DNA from: Xiphias gladius
Taxonomy: Eukaryota > Chordata > Actinopteri > Istiophoriformes > Xiphiidae
Length of the DNA: 64,000 bases
Reading direction: 5' to 3'
Assembly (NCBI RefSeq): GCF_016859285.1
Contig: NC_053401.1
Span: 13,451,661-13,515,660 of the forward strand
Part shown: positions 28,201-63,593 of the stretch, one piece after another
Layout of the letters: each line of letters opens with the position of its first letter
Numbering within the stretch: the stretch's first letter is position 1
Translations under genes and position numbers: made by a program
The notes under the pieces: model-generated
What the model was told of the DNA's origin: nothing
Databases searched by the model: none
The model's input: the letters and a program-made list of their open reading frames with translations, nothing else

Positions 28201-31200
28201 ATCAAGAAAGTATTATTGCAGGATTAGAAGGGATTTTTAGCACTCTCACGGCAAATACAGCCTCCTATACTGTGATTAGGATTTTGTTTTTATAATTTCT
28301 ACAGTGCTCCTGACTTTTTACCTTGGCAACTGTTGTTGTCTCTGAGTTCATACCCTGTGCCACAGCCGGTTTCCCTCTGACAGCGAAAGGAGCCCTCCAT
28401 GTTAATGCAAACTTGGCCGAAGACACAGTTGTGACTGTGCATCAGACACTCATTAGCATCTGAGGAGACAAATCCACTCAAAAATAAGAAAATCAGTATA
28501 TGAAAGCATTTTCAGTAGATTGTGCTTCCACATTTTATTTTTATGGTAAATAAAGAAGAAGAAGCATTTGAGTTTAGTGTGTAGCATGCTAACATTTGCT
28601 ATTTAGCACTAAACACAAAGCACAACTGAAGCTGTTGGAACTGCAATTGGTTTTAGTCTTTTTAATATAAAATACCCTCCTTTTTGTGTTGCTTTTCCTC
28701 CACTGTGGTTTTTCCACATAACTCGCATTGGAATTGCTTTAGGAAAGCATTGCTTCACCACCAGTATGTACAAGAGGAACAATTACAGTGACGAGTAACT
28801 CTTTCAATATACAATGGTGGAATGTACATTTACTCAATTAGCCTACTGTACTTTCATGTACATCATGTACTTTTTAGTCTACTAGCTACATATATCTGGT
28901 AACTTTAGTTACTTCAGATTAATATTACAAAATATAATCAACAAATAAATTATAATGTATTATAATAGGTAAAGATAGGACTTTATTCATCTCCCGGGTA
29001 AATCCACTGTTCACCAAGCAGTATATAAAGTAAATGCATAATTGAATACATTAATGCATCAACAATTAAATCCAATAACATATATTATTCTGAGATGGGA
29101 CATTGTGCATAATGAATACTACTTAATAGTACTACTTATTACTTTTACTTAAGTAAAGGATCTGAGTACTTCTTCCACCACAATATACATATGGTCATAC
29201 TTTTATTTTTTTTAAGATAGACTTGAAAAATGTGAAGTTATCCTTTAAGGGGCTGAGTGATTACAATTCATCTTGAGGACGACATCAAGGTGTGTATCAA
29301 ATTTCCTCATTACTAAATTTCAACTGTCAGACCAACACTGTCGTCCCTTGAGCCATGCCACTAAGTACTGAAAATCCCTGATTCAAGAAGTAAGTGATTG
29401 CATTTAAGATCTGCAGTAAAGTCATGCCTCCATTTACATCACTTACCCTCACAAGTCACTCCATCCTTTTGCAGTTGATAACCATCGTGGCAGGCACATG
29501 TACCATTACCTACACACAGCTGGGAGCAAGTGGAGTCTGAAAAGAGCACAGAGACAATTTAGGAAGTAGACATCACAGTGTGCAGTGTGTGCCCTAAATC
29601 ACAGGAATCATGTCACTGGAGGATGGAGGACAAAGCCACCAAGAGGCTCTTACAGCTCTTACTATAACGAAGGAGATCACATTAAGATATGAAGGTGCCA
29701 AACCTTTACAGGTGTCCAATACCTCTGGAGGGTTGGCAGTAATGCTGGCCTTAGGGTCTGGTGTCGCCGGAACTATAGAAAAAACAGTCACTTTACAACC
29801 TTGTGTGACTTTTTTTTTTTTTTTTTCCAAACATAAGACGCAATCAAATTCCCAGCATAACTAAAAAGGACAGGGGTCAAACACCTTGTCACACAGTACA
29901 AATCCACAAATTTCTCAATGCTCTTATCACTCTGGCCTTTGCTTTACATGAGCAAGACAGTGACTTTCTTTTCTTCACAAATTGAGTGTTTTTGCAGATA
30001 TGTGCTTCCCACATGTTTGTTTTTTTCACCTGAAGCCAACGAGGCAATAAAAGCTACAAGCCAAGACAAGTCACCGTTTGGCAGGGTGTCTACAGCTTGG
30101 CCTAAGGAATACTCCCGTGACCGAGTCAGTCTCTCTGTCTTGATTGTGGGAAGCAATCTGCTCCACAGCTGCCATACCAGTGCCATTCATCAAGGCCTTT
30201 ATTTAAATAATGCTGCTCTCTGCTCCTAAAATGCTGCCTGTTTTAATGTGATGCACCTACTTCTTTAACACTTTTACCCTTAACATTTGTGAAATACATG
30301 AAATCTCGGTAAGTGTCAAAGTTTTGATCCCAGGGCAAATAAAATCATACTGTGTTAAAGGTCATTTGGCACCTATTGTTTGCAAATGGCCACGTTTTTA
30401 TTGATTGTTTCACAACTGCATCCATTGATTTGAGTGTCAAATTCATGATAAGACAGAGTGGAGCTAATCAAGACACAAAAGACTGAAAGCAGAAGGTTAT
30501 TCGGGTCTTTTACCTTCAGCATTTGATTTGACTTCTTCTGTTGTGTTTTTGCCACAGCAAGTTTTAGCTGTGTATGCACATTGTCTCCCCAGCAACAGAC
30601 CCTGAAGCTCACAGTTCGAACCCCAGGTTGCTGCACTCAGGCCAAGCACACAGCAATCACAACACATCTAAATGTGGAGACAGCAAAATGAAAAAGGTGA
30701 AAAGAAGAAGAAACTGTATCTCAAACATCATTTTCTCAAAAGAAACACACATTTTGTGATGATTTGTAAAGGGCTAAGTGTGCTGTCTGTGTGCATAACA
30801 ATAAGAAGGTGTGTAAATGTTGAAGATATTGACATCAGGAAAGAGAGCCACCTTCGAGATTTTAGTTTCCAAGGGGCCTCCTTTGAAGAAGGGCCTCTCA
30901 CAGGCCCCTTGCCCTTGGGCCAATTCGATGCCATTGTCACAGAATTTGTCTACTACTGCTGCTGCACAGCACTGCTCCTGGGCAATCCTGGAAATAAATG
31001 GCAGACGTTTCGCACAGAACCTCATCAAGAACAGTAACTGCACTCTTTGCTCTATGAGGAGAGAGTTGGATAAGAAGCATGTTAAGAAATGCCTTCTATT
31101 TATATTATATACAGTTGATCAGCTGACTTTCAGTGTCAGTGCTGACTGTTTGTGTTGTAATATCTTGCAGATTTGCTTGCAACAGTAAGTAACCTACTTT

Positions 31201-32669
31201 AGCTATATATGTATGAATAACTTAAGTATATTATACAATGTAACCATAAAAAGCTACTTTGTAACTTTAATGACCTTTTTATATTAGAAAATGCTTCATT
31301 TTGCTAAGGACTAAATTCTGCCTTCCTTGGCAAATGTTCCCTCTTCTGACCTCCATGTGTTGACCAGGTGTTCCTCTAGTTCATCAATCAACACCTCCAA
31401 GTTCTGTAAGTCAAACAGGGCCCTTTATTGTTAAAATGCTCCAGGGGACCACTTAACGCCTGCACTTACTATGTAGTTATGTGGCAATTCTTTCCTGAAG
31501 TGGGATGAATGGTTGAGGGGCTGGGGAGATGATTTGGGACTTGCAGCCCCAGGGGTATTTCCTGCTTTTAAAAATACCATCACAAAAGCTGGCCTAAAGG
31601 ATACACACATGTATCCACAAACGGTGCACACGACCCAAAATTCCACACTTTCACTTAAATATTTTTCTTTATCCAGTGTAGTATAATTGGACCCCCATTG
31701 AACAGCTGAATGATAACTAATGTTTTTGTTGTTACATATGGGTTACGAAATATTTTATACCAATTAATAATGCCAGTGAAATAAGAATACAATAATCCAC
31801 ATGTATTCCCTTCCTGGACCCCCTGTACTGAAACTTCCTTGGCCCATGGATGGATTACTGAATGGGCCTAACAGACAGGCTCAGGGGCCCAATGGATAAG
31901 TGAGCCCCTGGGCCAGATTCTCTGTTTGAAGTGACTTTTGACATTTGCTGTTGGGGAATCAATGGAACAACTATAAAGACTCTCAAAATGACTACAACGA
32001 GAGGCAAAACAAGTACAGAGATTCAATGCAACTACAAAAAGAACAAAAAAGACATTTCTTTGAACCTTAGTCTCTTGCTACTATCTCTGTGCCCAGGGAG
32101 CCCATTTTCTCATGATCTGGCCATGCCTGTGCCCCATGTTGAGACCCTCCAAGGGACCAAGGTTGCTGGAGAAAGCAGGTGTTGCTTACCTGCAGGTGTG
32201 GGAGGACGAGATGAGGGGGAGGATTGTACAGTCATGTCCTCCCAGGGCCCGATACCGCCCATCCTGACAGCACTCTTGTAAAGTGGGAGCCTGAGTCTCT
32301 GCAGCATTGGGACGATGGCATGACGATTAGAAATTGACAGCAGAAACATGCATGCAGCACAGTAAATGGAAAAAAACAGCAAGGTTGCAACTGAGTGCCA
32401 GTGACTCCCTCAGATTTAATTAAAATGGGCTCACACTCTCAGATACATTTAGTTTTAGTTTATGGAAAAAAAGGTTCCAGTTGAACTTCTGCACACCCTT
32501 GAGCTTAGGGTACAATATTCCCAAAATTAAATAAATTATCACAATTTAAACTACAAAGTCTCAAAATGTGACCAAATTCTGCACCTTGAAGCCAAACTTA
32601 ATCGATGTTCCTACCTTGCCCATGCAGAACTCCGTATAAAAGAAACAAAAGTATCGTCCACTGCGCCAT
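22207..32669 (-). CDS. fbln1: fibulin-1, D-type isoform, complete
   Basis: Secreted extracellular-matrix glycoprotein of basement membranes and elastic fibres. Seventeen coding exons: 32669-32615, 32298-32190, 30987-30852, 30667-30514, 29772-29704, 29536-29447, 28459-28322, 28090-27953, 27852-27709, 27541-27419, 27293-27168, 26836-26717, 26495-26364, 26007-25884, 23132-22993, 22616-22476, 22346-22207. Total 2079 bp, 692 aa (human D form about 703). Domains in order: signal peptide ([17 protein letters not shown]); three anaphylatoxin-like modules (ECCQDG, EQCC, MCCDCC) to about residue 150; a linker; nine EGF modules from about 175 to 552, eight of them calcium-binding (D-I/V-D/N-E-C starts); and a fibulin-type C-terminal domain ([12 protein letters not shown] to FISEFWF). 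The 26007-25884 exon ends in GG and splices to the A of 23132, keeping frame. Confidence 0.95.
23133..25137 (-). other. fbln1 D-specific intron containing the C-form 3' UTR
   Basis: The right part (down to AATAAA at 24984-24989) is likely the 3' UTR of the C-type transcript. The rest is intron with T-rich runs near 24560-24720. No gene or clear transposon was recognised. Confidence 0.5.
25138..32669 (-). CDS. fbln1: fibulin-1, C-type isoform, alternative 3' end
   Basis: Shares the first fourteen coding exons with the D-type form, then uses one terminal exon at 25540-25138 (TGA stop). Total 2061 bp, 686 aa (human C form about 683). The terminal exon reads [41 protein letters not shown], which matches the human fibulin-1C tail. 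Its first base C completes the GG left by the 26007-25884 exon. The C exon lies between the last EGF exon and the D exons, so choosing it means using its own polyadenylation site; AATAAA at 24984-24989 on the minus strand is a candidate. The transcript choice is inferred from family knowledge and was not measured. Confidence 0.92.
28805..29188. mobile_element. hAT-like miniature element (MITE) in fbln1 intron
   Basis: A 368-bp element at 28813-29180 flanked by perfect 8-bp target duplications CAATATAC (28805-28812 and 29181-29188). The ends are short inverted repeats (TGGTGGAA...GTAC). It has no coding capacity. The 8-bp duplication points to the hAT superfamily, and the GTGGAAGAAGTACTCAGATCC-like end is a familiar teleost repeat. 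Confidence 0.85.
31690..32110. repeat. possible repeat sequence in fbln1 intron 2
   Basis: Sequence around 31840-31920 (GGCCCATGGATGGATTACTG, CAGGGGCCCAATGG) resembles a dispersed teleost repeat, but no clean ends or target duplications were found. Confidence 0.3.
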
Positions 32670-32932
32670 CGGACTCAGTGTCGCCCGTTAAATGGTCAGA
32701 ACTTTACGATTCGATGATTTATTATGAATAGCGGCTGAATCACAGCGGTGGACGGTGTGCGTCTCCTGTAAAAAATTGCTCCGTGAGGAAGGAGGACATC
32801 TCAGTCAAGGCGGCAGAAGACGGCAGACAGATCTCTCCTTGTGAGGGTTTGAGACTTGGGGGTCGATGAGGGCGGGGTAGAGAGAGCTGGGTTCAGGGCT
32901 ACTGGATGACTAAAACACCGCCAGTAACAGCA

Positions 32933-32938
32933 TTTATA
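32933..32938 (-). promoter_or_regulatory. possible TATA box of fbln1
   Basis: TATAAA on the minus strand, about 265 bases upstream of the fbln1 start codon, at a distance compatible with a short 5' UTR. No transcript start can be seen from sequence alone. Confidence 0.3.
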
Positions 32939-34660
32939 ATGCGACAATGTGCGCACAGTAAATTAGTCCAAAGCAGATGTTGCCTGGTTAGAAGATGAGT
33001 AACCTAATTAAATTTCAAGAAAAGGTGGTTAAGTTTGGGAAGCTCCCCATATGGGCAAAAAGAAAAAAAACTTAACAGAAAAAACAAACAAACAAAAAAC
33101 TAATTCAAGGAAAAAATAAAATAAAATAGATTAAGTAATTCCAGCCTTGAAAGTGTATAAAAGAGCCCCGATGACGTAAATTTGTTAAATAATTTGTAAT
33201 GGGAGAAAAAAAAAAAAAAAAGCTAGAGGTAGAAGTAGGAAAAAACCTCCATGACCCCTGTGAGGGTCCCATCCCCAGGTTTGGAACCACTGCTCTAGGC
33301 TTTAAATAAATTCATCTTTATTTAAAAAAAAAAAAAAAAAAATTCAGCATAAGGATGACAATAGTTGGGGCAAAGCACCAGTCAGATCTACATGTAACAC
33401 TGTTTATTACAAATATTGTAAATGCAGGTGTTTTAATGCTTGACATTGTTTGTAGATTTCATTTACAGGTCCTATGCAGCCTCAATTTGAAATAAAGTGA
33501 TGATATTGGATAAAAAAAAAAAATCTATTTCAATTTGAAGTGTCAGTTTTTGACTCACATACCATACAGGAGGGTTTAGTAAACAGAAGTGTCTGTCAAA
33601 AATGATCTTTTTTTTTTTTAATTGCCAAATGTGTGTAATTTCATGCATTTTTCATTTTGTCAGTGAGGAAACTGATTAAAACCGTAAGGTTCTTGCCTAA
33701 CATTACGTGAGAGTAATCATGATGCAGAAGGGCAAGGACAAAGTTGGGGAAAACACATCGTTGTCAGAGGCTCATAACGAGAAAGTGATAATAATGTCTC
33801 TGAACTATCTCTGACTGATTACATTTAAATAAACAAAGTCTGTGAAGAAACATTCTCTTGATAAAAACCAACAAGGCGGCTCTATGATAAATGATCACTG
33901 CGATTTGGGGGATAAGAGGCCTCAAACTGGCAAAATAGGAATTAAACCATGATAGTGGCAATTCATTTTTGTTCTCAAACAACAATACCAGGTTTTTCAA
34001 GGGATTGTTTAAATCAATGTCGCACTGATATATGTGCCACTTCCTTCTGTTCACAAACTATAGTACATACAGCGGTCCTATTTTTTGCATTATTACAATA
34101 CTAATAAAATAAAAAATAATACCACTGCAACAAAACAATTTGTTAATAAGCCAAATGGCTAGTACAAGTGAGCTTAAGTCTTTAAACACAAAAATGGAGG
34201 CATTATTCTTTATATTAAGACATCTTGCATGCATTACTAATCAAAGTCTTTTTTCTTATTTTGATTGCAGCATCTTTGCCTTCAATTCATGGCATTGTTA
34301 TGTACAAGTGATAAGCAATGTAACTGATGATAATTTACACATGATCCTATCAACAAAGAATATCTTTTGTGTGCTTCTGAGTGTCATCACCACAGAGGAT
34401 GACCTATGTTACAGTAAACTTGTAACCTATGTCCAGCAAAAATGCAAAAAAGAGCTTATTTACTCCCTTCAATGTGCACCTACAGCATTACTGCTACTAA
34501 ATAAATCTGTTTAGTACAGCAGTACCCTTTTTTCCTATTGCAGATATAACATAGTACAAAAATTGTCTCATTGCAGCAAATGTAGGTCCCCACTGGGGCC
34601 AATTCCGTGGAAGACTGAAATCATCCATCTCTTCTACAGTTTCTCTCTATTGTAATACAT
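32939..34660. other. intergenic DNA, fbln1 upstream and trim24 downstream
   Basis: AT-rich, with A/T runs near 33061, 33206, 33324 and 33609. A TTTGGAACCACTG end at about 33281-33293 resembles a hAT-type terminus, but the other end was not found. The trim24 3' UTR should begin at 34660 and run leftwards. No clear polyadenylation signal was picked out and no other gene was recognised. Confidence 0.45.
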
Positions 34661-45203
<10,543 letters not shown>

Positions 45204-46013
45204 GTTTTTGTTTTTCTTATTTCTGCTTCCCGATCTTTCTAGTCAACCAATCAATACAGTGTTGCGATTGAAAACAAAGGACAGCCTATAATATTAGTTT
45301 AACAAACCAGATAGGGATTATAAATACTAATATTATGCATTACAACATTAAAGACATAGCCCCTTCATCCTACGAGGTGGTTAATTAAACTGTACGTTAA
45401 CAGCTTTAGTGAAAGTGTAATTCTTTCCGTTTCGGAAGCTAATTTAGCAACGTAGCCTATCTTATTTGCACATATGCTGGAGGCAATAAATACCAATTTC
45501 TCCACTTTGTGGCGGTTTTTATTAAAACAGGTAAAAGCTAACATCGCACCGCCACATATAGATTAAAATTATGCTACATACATAGTATTTTGAAGCTCAT
45601 ATGTCCATGGGAAAAGCGACCATCTGTGCATTCGTTGCTCAAAACACATACCACATATTACCCAAACGGCACTGCGGTCTTTTAAAGCTACAGCGCCCAG
45701 TTACGACCAACCTACGTACTACAGAGAGCAACTTTAAATTCGAAATTTTTACTCACTCTTAGCCTATCAATATTAAATTACTCTCCTTGTGAATGTGTCA
45801 GACATTGTTGTTTTTAATCACCCTCTCAGTCATTTGCCTATTTGTGCGGGAGCCTGCCCTGTGTAACTGGGAGGAGTCTTGTAGGAACTCCTACAAGAGC
45901 TGCAGGACAAATCGGCTTACTAGTCAACACATGACATCTTGCATGGCATGTTTAACCCAGGGCTTCATGTAAAGACCAAAAGTTTGGTCTTGAGGAGTCA
46001 CACTGTCATGAGA
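45204..46013. promoter_or_regulatory. shared upstream region of divergent trim24 and akr1d1
   Basis: About 810 bp separate the start codons of trim24 (minus) and akr1d1 (plus), so both promoters must lie here or reach into the neighbouring gene. No TATA box or specific operator was identified with confidence. Confidence 0.5.
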
Positions 46014-48192
46014 ATGAACTTGACAGCTGGGAGCCACTCCATTCCTCTGAGTGATGGGAATAGCATACCTTTGATAGGACTGGGGACTTATGGGGATCCC
46101 CGCACGGTAAGACACTATATTAAGCCAGATTGCTCATAGGACATAAACTAATAATTGACCAGCATGATATAAATAAAATTTAAAAAATAAAGATTTACAT
46201 TGTTAACTCTATGACTTCAGGGATATTTTTAATTCATTTTTTTCTTTGATAGACCCCTAAAGGAACTGCATATGAATCAGTTAAAGTGGCTATTGAAACG
46301 GGATACAGACACCTTGATGGGGCTTTGGTCTATTTCAATGAACACGAGGTGGGACAGGCAATAAGGGAAAAAATTGCTGATGGAACTGTTAAGAGAGAGG
46401 ACATCTTCTACTGTGGAAAGGTCTGTAAAGTTTTTTGTTTGTGTGACTGTCTGATGGTGAAGTTCTTGTGGTCTTCCAGTTGACCAATGAACTTTTTCCC
46501 ACAAGGAGATTAATGGCTATAAAGTGAGTTCAACACTTGTGAAACAAGTAATACCATTTCATCTGCACCATTTTGCAGTTGTGGAACACATTTCATCCCC
46601 CCGAATGGGTACGTCCTGCTTTAGAGAGAACCTTGAAGACATTACAGCTGGATTATGTCGACCTCTATATTGTAGAAATGCCCACTGCCTTCAAGGTATA
46701 CATAAATTTATGTCACAATGCCTGAGGAAACTTTGAAAAGGCATGGCTTTTTAAAAATCAGTTATTTCACCTCACGACATATTACTAAAATACTATTATT
46801 TTCTGAAGCCAGGAGATACATTCTACCCCAAAGATGAGAACGGCAAGCACATTTATCACAAGACAGACCTCTGTGCTACATGGGAGGTAAACTTGTTGAC
46901 TTTCTCGCCACATGAGTCTAAAAAAATCTTTCTTGCACAATCATATCCAGGTGTACAAATGTCTAAAGGTCAACACTGATTGCAGAAAGAGATAATATTG
47001 GCCAGTGCTCAAGTTATTAACAAAATCTTGGTAGTATGCTGGGTTGTGTGCTTGGAAAACTAACAATTTGTTCAACGTTTAATTTCCTTTCTGGCTGTGA
47101 CTGGCAATTTTTATTATCTTTGCCAGGCTTTGGAGGCCTGCAAAGATGCTGGCCTTGTAAAATCTCTTGGAGTATCCAACTTCAACAAGCGACAGCTGGA
47201 GCTGATTCTTAACAAACCTGGGCTGAAACACAAACCTGTCTCAAATCAGGTATAGACATGTTAATGATGTGCCTATGTTCTGGAAAATAAGGCAAATGAT
47301 AAGATATCATTCAACTTTGGGTAATAGAAGAAAGAGAGAGGACTGACACACACAACCAAATGCACCAAGCCAGAGCCATCTTAAGGAACTAATAAACAGT
47401 ATTTGTGTTTTTTTTTAAAAAATAGGTTGAGTGCCATCCCTATTTCACTCAGCCAAAGTTGCTTGAATATTGCCGGCAGAATGGTATTGTCATTGTGGGA
47501 TACAGCCCCTTGGGGACATCTCGAGATGCATCCTGGTATGGGAGAAAAATGCATACTCATCACATTCAATTAATTTGTCACTAGTAAAAGAAACAGTGTC
47601 TTTAGCCGTAATAGCAATTTGCTTGCATAAGACCTGGGTTGCATAAGATCTTGCATAAAGATGGCCTTTATATTTAAAAATGTAATTTGTTGTTTCATAG
47701 TAAAATACCAGTCTTTTAAACAGGGTAAACCTAAAATGCTCCCCACTGTTGGAAGATGAGCTACTGGTATCAGTTGCTAAAAAGTATAACAAGACCACAG
47801 CCCAGGTTACCCTGAGGTTCAATCTGCAGAGAGGAGTGGTGGTCATCCCAAAGAGCTTCAACCCTGTTCGCATAAAGGAGAACTTTCAGGTTTGTTTTTA
47901 TGGCTCCGAAAAGTACATCTTTAAAAATCAGGAAATAAAATATGAAAGGTGGTATGATTTTTTTTATTTTTTATTTTTTCTAAATACTGCAGATATTTGA
48001 CTTCTCTCTTTCTGAGGCGGAGATGAAGGCAATTGAGGGGTTGAACAAGAACATCCGCTTTGTGGAGCTCCTCATGTGAGTATAATGCCTAATGTGTGAG
48101 TGATGTTATGCTCTTCTAATAAAGAAATAATTAATATTTTTCTCAACAGGTGGTCTGATCATCCAGAGTATCCATTTCATGATGACTACTAG
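46014..48192 (+). CDS. akr1d1: 3-oxo-5-beta-steroid 4-dehydrogenase (steroid 5-beta-reductase), complete
   Basis: Aldo-keto reductase that uses NADPH to reduce the delta-4 double bond of 3-oxosteroids, giving 5-beta steroids in bile-acid synthesis and steroid clearance (cytosol). Nine exons: 46014-46106, 46253-46420, 46579-46695, 46809-46886, 47127-47249, 47426-47535, 47724-47889, 47993-48075, 48150-48192. Total 981 bp, 326 aa, equal to the human length. Catalytic residues line up: Asp53 and Tyr58 (HLDGALVY), Lys87 (end of exon 2), and Glu120 (LYIVEMP). Glu120 replaces the usual His of other AKR1 enzymes and marks 5-beta-reductases. The signature [20 protein letters not shown] and the nucleotide-binding [14 protein letters not shown] are present. 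The start was chosen at [16 protein letters not shown] to match the human N-terminus; an in-frame ATG two codons earlier (46008) and further ones upstream (from 45939) are possible. Confidence 0.96.
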
Positions 48193-48332
48193 ACACTACA
48201 TATGTCAAGACTTCACTTAAATTTGATCAAATAAGTTAGCTTGTTCACTTTATTCTTTTACAAGATTTATTGCCTTGTTTTGGAAATAATTTTGATGGCA
48301 GTTTTGTTTACATTTCATGATATTTGATACAT

Positions 48333-48338
48333 AATAAA
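48333..48338 (+). terminator. akr1d1 polyadenylation signal (AATAAA)
   Basis: AATAAA about 140 bases past the akr1d1 stop codon, giving a short 3' UTR. Confidence 0.55.
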
Positions 48339-50269
48339 TAATACATTGTAATTCTTACCATCGTGACTTAGCAGGAAAGTCGATTGTTTAGATAAAATCT
48401 TTTTAAGACCAGTTCATTTGTACTTTTTTATTTTAAAATTACTTGAACTGTATTTTTCTTTATTATTAATAAATTATTAAAAGGCAAATGGAAAACAATG
48501 TTCTCAGCCTTCCTTATTTGGAGTAGCGCTGCAACCTCGCCGGGTTTTCTTTTGAGACGGAAGTGGAGGAAGGGCATTTATTGTATAATTGTAAAGTTGT
48601 GTAGAAATATTAGCAACAGTAAAATGTATCGTTATTATTTTAACAAACATATGTATGAAAGGTCCGTTTAATCTGAGCAGCAAAATCAAGTAAGGTCACG
48701 TATTATGCTGAACACAGATTTGTTTTCGACATTGCAACGGACGTTTGTAGAAACAATGCTGCCTTAATGTGCTGTAAGAAATATTAAAATTCCACCTGTT
48801 GGAAATGTCCGGCAAAATTATATGAAAGACTGTCAAATTCTTTTAAAAGGTACATCGTTGCTCAAATGTGTCGTCTAGATAGTGGCCATACGGGTAAGGG
48901 CAATGCTGCAAACACACGTCACTTTTTGGTTGCTGGATGTATCCTTATTTACTACTTGAATGGTACTATCTCCCCTTCATTTTCTGATACACCATATAAT
49001 ATATCCGCGCTGTCTTCATTACGAAACAAACAAACAAAAAAACTACATAAATCGCTCTCTGTGGAAAAAGTTGTTGCAAATTGCTATTTAGAGGCAAAAC
49101 ACTGCTTTTTATACAACCAGCATACTTGGAAGCAGTGATAGTTTTCGAGTGAGCTTGAACGCACCACAACAGCTCCCCCAACCTTGCTAGCTCTGGCTAG
49201 CACGTTGGCTATTACGGCTACAGTACTTACAGACGACGTTAAATTATACGGAAAGTGAAATTCGGCAAAACAAAGCAAAAGGATTAATGCCCTTTCCCTA
49301 CGTGATTCCGATGAACCTACTCAAGCCGTGGTGGACTGTCCTTCTCAGCCGACTTTCTTAGCTAGCGTCAATGTTAGCTGCGCAACGGGCAGCGGTAGCT
49401 AATCTGATTTTAGCTGGCAAAATTAGCTGTATGCTAGTTTTCCATTGCCTCCAATGCTTCAATGAATGGGGGTGGATTCACTGAGTGAAGACATCAGTCA
49501 ACAATGTACGCTTGCTACTACTAGCCTCCTCCTTGTTGTGGTTCGGCTTGGCTGGTATTTAGCTACCAGCTACCAGGTGCTCGAAGAAGTGGACGCAGTG
49601 GAGTTTATTCCAGGAAACCTGACAAGCAAACGTGATTACGTTAGCTAATGAACATTTCCAGCTAGCTATATGAGTTAGCTAACCGTGGATAAGTTTGTCG
49701 GGAATGCATGATCACGAAAAAATCATGCACTACCCAGGTACATAGACGTAGCAATAGCAATATTAGCTTGCGTAACACAATACGACAGCCAACTTTGTAA
49801 AGCCGGAGTGTTTTTGTTTTGTGTTTACAAACTTATTTTCTAATTCGTTGGTCGTCCCTGGCCCAAGTCTTCACTTCAGACGTAATTTTTGTGAAGCTGT
49901 CGTCTGTGAGAAGGAATGATTGCATTTCGGACTGACCCTGCCCTCCGTCCCAGGTAGGGGAGTGGTGGTGGAGAATCCCCGGTCTGGCCTGGCCCGCTGT
50001 TTACGAATGATGGGAAAACATTGATTAGTAGCCGCTCGGTTGTCGTGTTTATGCATGCACTTTCGGACCAGATTATGATTCGCCATCGCAACTGGGAAGT
50101 CCTGTCATTGAAGTGATTTACTATTTAGAAAATTTGAAGGATCATGATGGACACGGAAGAAGTTCCCCAAGAAGAAAATTATTGGAAATAATCATGCACT
50201 GCTGAGCTGAACCCAGTGCATTTATTCATATATCATTTTTAAAGACTGTTTCGCTGGAACCACTCCAAC
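48339..50269 (+). promoter_or_regulatory. kdm5a upstream and 5' untranslated region
   Basis: Non-coding region between the akr1d1 polyadenylation signal and the kdm5a start codon. Repeated GCTAGC/TTAGCT-like words are frequent at 49190-49690, and the stretch at about 49850-50000 is more GC-rich. These may hold the promoter and 5' UTR. No start site, TATA box or gene was recognised. Confidence 0.4.
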
Positions 50270-62174
<11,905 letters not shown>

Positions 62175-62539
62175 GTGAGGAGTCGGTCATCGGCCTCCAC
62201 AGTTTTAATGAAAAAAATATTTTCTGAGTATTATGATCTGGTAATGAAATTTGTCTTTTTCCTGCTAATATAAGCCTGAGTTTCAGCACTTCAGATCAAG
62301 ACCTGTGTTGCTAGGAGGTTGTGTTGCAGTAAAAGAAGCACAAGGGGTGAATCATAGATGATTGATAGACACAGCGATGGTTTAGCAATTAACAGAGGTC
62401 ACAGGTGACCATGTGACTGTGCACCTTCTTAAAACTCTGCTTTAAAAGAGAATTTTTACTAGATTATTCAAAAGTACATTCTAAAAGGTTATATTCATTT
62501 ATGTCCCTTTGAGTCAAGAACTGCTGCAGCTTATCATTT

Positions 62540-62850
62540 TTTAGATTTTTGAGGAATCTGACAATTATTTTCTTGATTAATCATTTGATCTGCAAAATGT
62601 TAGAAAATAGTGAAAAATGCCCAGCGCAGTTTCCCAAAGCCCAGAGGTGACATCTTCAAATGACTTATTTTCTCTGTCTAAAACCCAAAGACATTCACTT
62701 TAAAAAACAGTGAATCCTACACTGGAGAAGCTGGAACCAGAGAATCTTTGTCATTTTTTTTCACATAAACAATTAATTGACTGTTAAAATAGTTGTCAAC
62801 GAAATATTCTGTCGCTCGAGTAATTAAGTAATTGATTAATTGTTTCATCT
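62540..62850. repeat. dispersed teleost repeat, hAT-like
   Basis: Contains the familiar pattern TGACAATTATTTTCTTGATTAATC at one end and GTAATTGATTAATTGTTTCA at the other, with a GAGGTGACATCTTCAAATG interior. Similar in part to 14596-14920. Ends are approximate. Confidence 0.55.
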
Positions 62851-63593
62851 TATTTTAATTCTCAATGTTCATGTATTGTGAAAAGCCATATAAAATATGA
62901 TTAATAATATATCTTATCGGCTATGTAAGATATTACACAGCTTCATGTATTAAAATTTGGAGATCAAAAGGCCTGTAGTAGGTTGAGATGTCTCTAGTTC
63001 AAAATGCAACAATTAGATGTGTATCCAAACAAGTTCACTCTCTTAAATTCAGATGCCTAATAACATATTTGATAATCCCTGCTGCTTTTACTATAGGCTG
63101 TGGAAAGAAAAAAATTAAAAGTTTTTCAAGTGCATCATCCATTTTCTGTACCTTTTCTGTCATAAAATGTCTGTTCAGTTGTTAGTTTTGAGCACTGCTC
63201 TCACCAACAGTCCCATCATGTTGCTAAGGCTTGTTGTGGACTTTGTCAATGCTCACAAATTTGTCTGCGGTGTGAACTCTCTTTACGTGCAGAATGACCT
63301 CATGGAAATCAGCCATGATGCTGTGTGAAAATGTAGCTATTTTTGGACTTTGCTATGCTGTAAGAAGACCATGATGTTGGCGGATTAGATTATCGGTTGG
63401 ACAACTCTTGACCCTGAGTAACATCCCTGACACTTGTAGAGGTCGTAAATGCTGGTTTATGCTTTGATCAGAGCAAGTTTACAGGTCCTTGAAACTGTAA
63501 ACACCCAGGTGTCTCCCAGTGAATGACAAGGGTTTTTTTTTTGCTGAGTACAGAGTTAATAACAAACACTTCTCAAGATGAACATCATGGAAC

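Noticed and set aside
29944..30186. 80-codon minus-strand frame inside fbln1, considered as an extra exon
   Set aside because: No cysteine pattern of anaphylatoxin or EGF modules, and the flanking fbln1 exons already join in frame without it.
46479..46526. Possible alternative akr1d1 exon after CTTCCAG at 46479
   Set aside because: Reaches a stop after about 15 codons and does not match the family, while the acceptor at 46577-46578 gives the conserved sequence.
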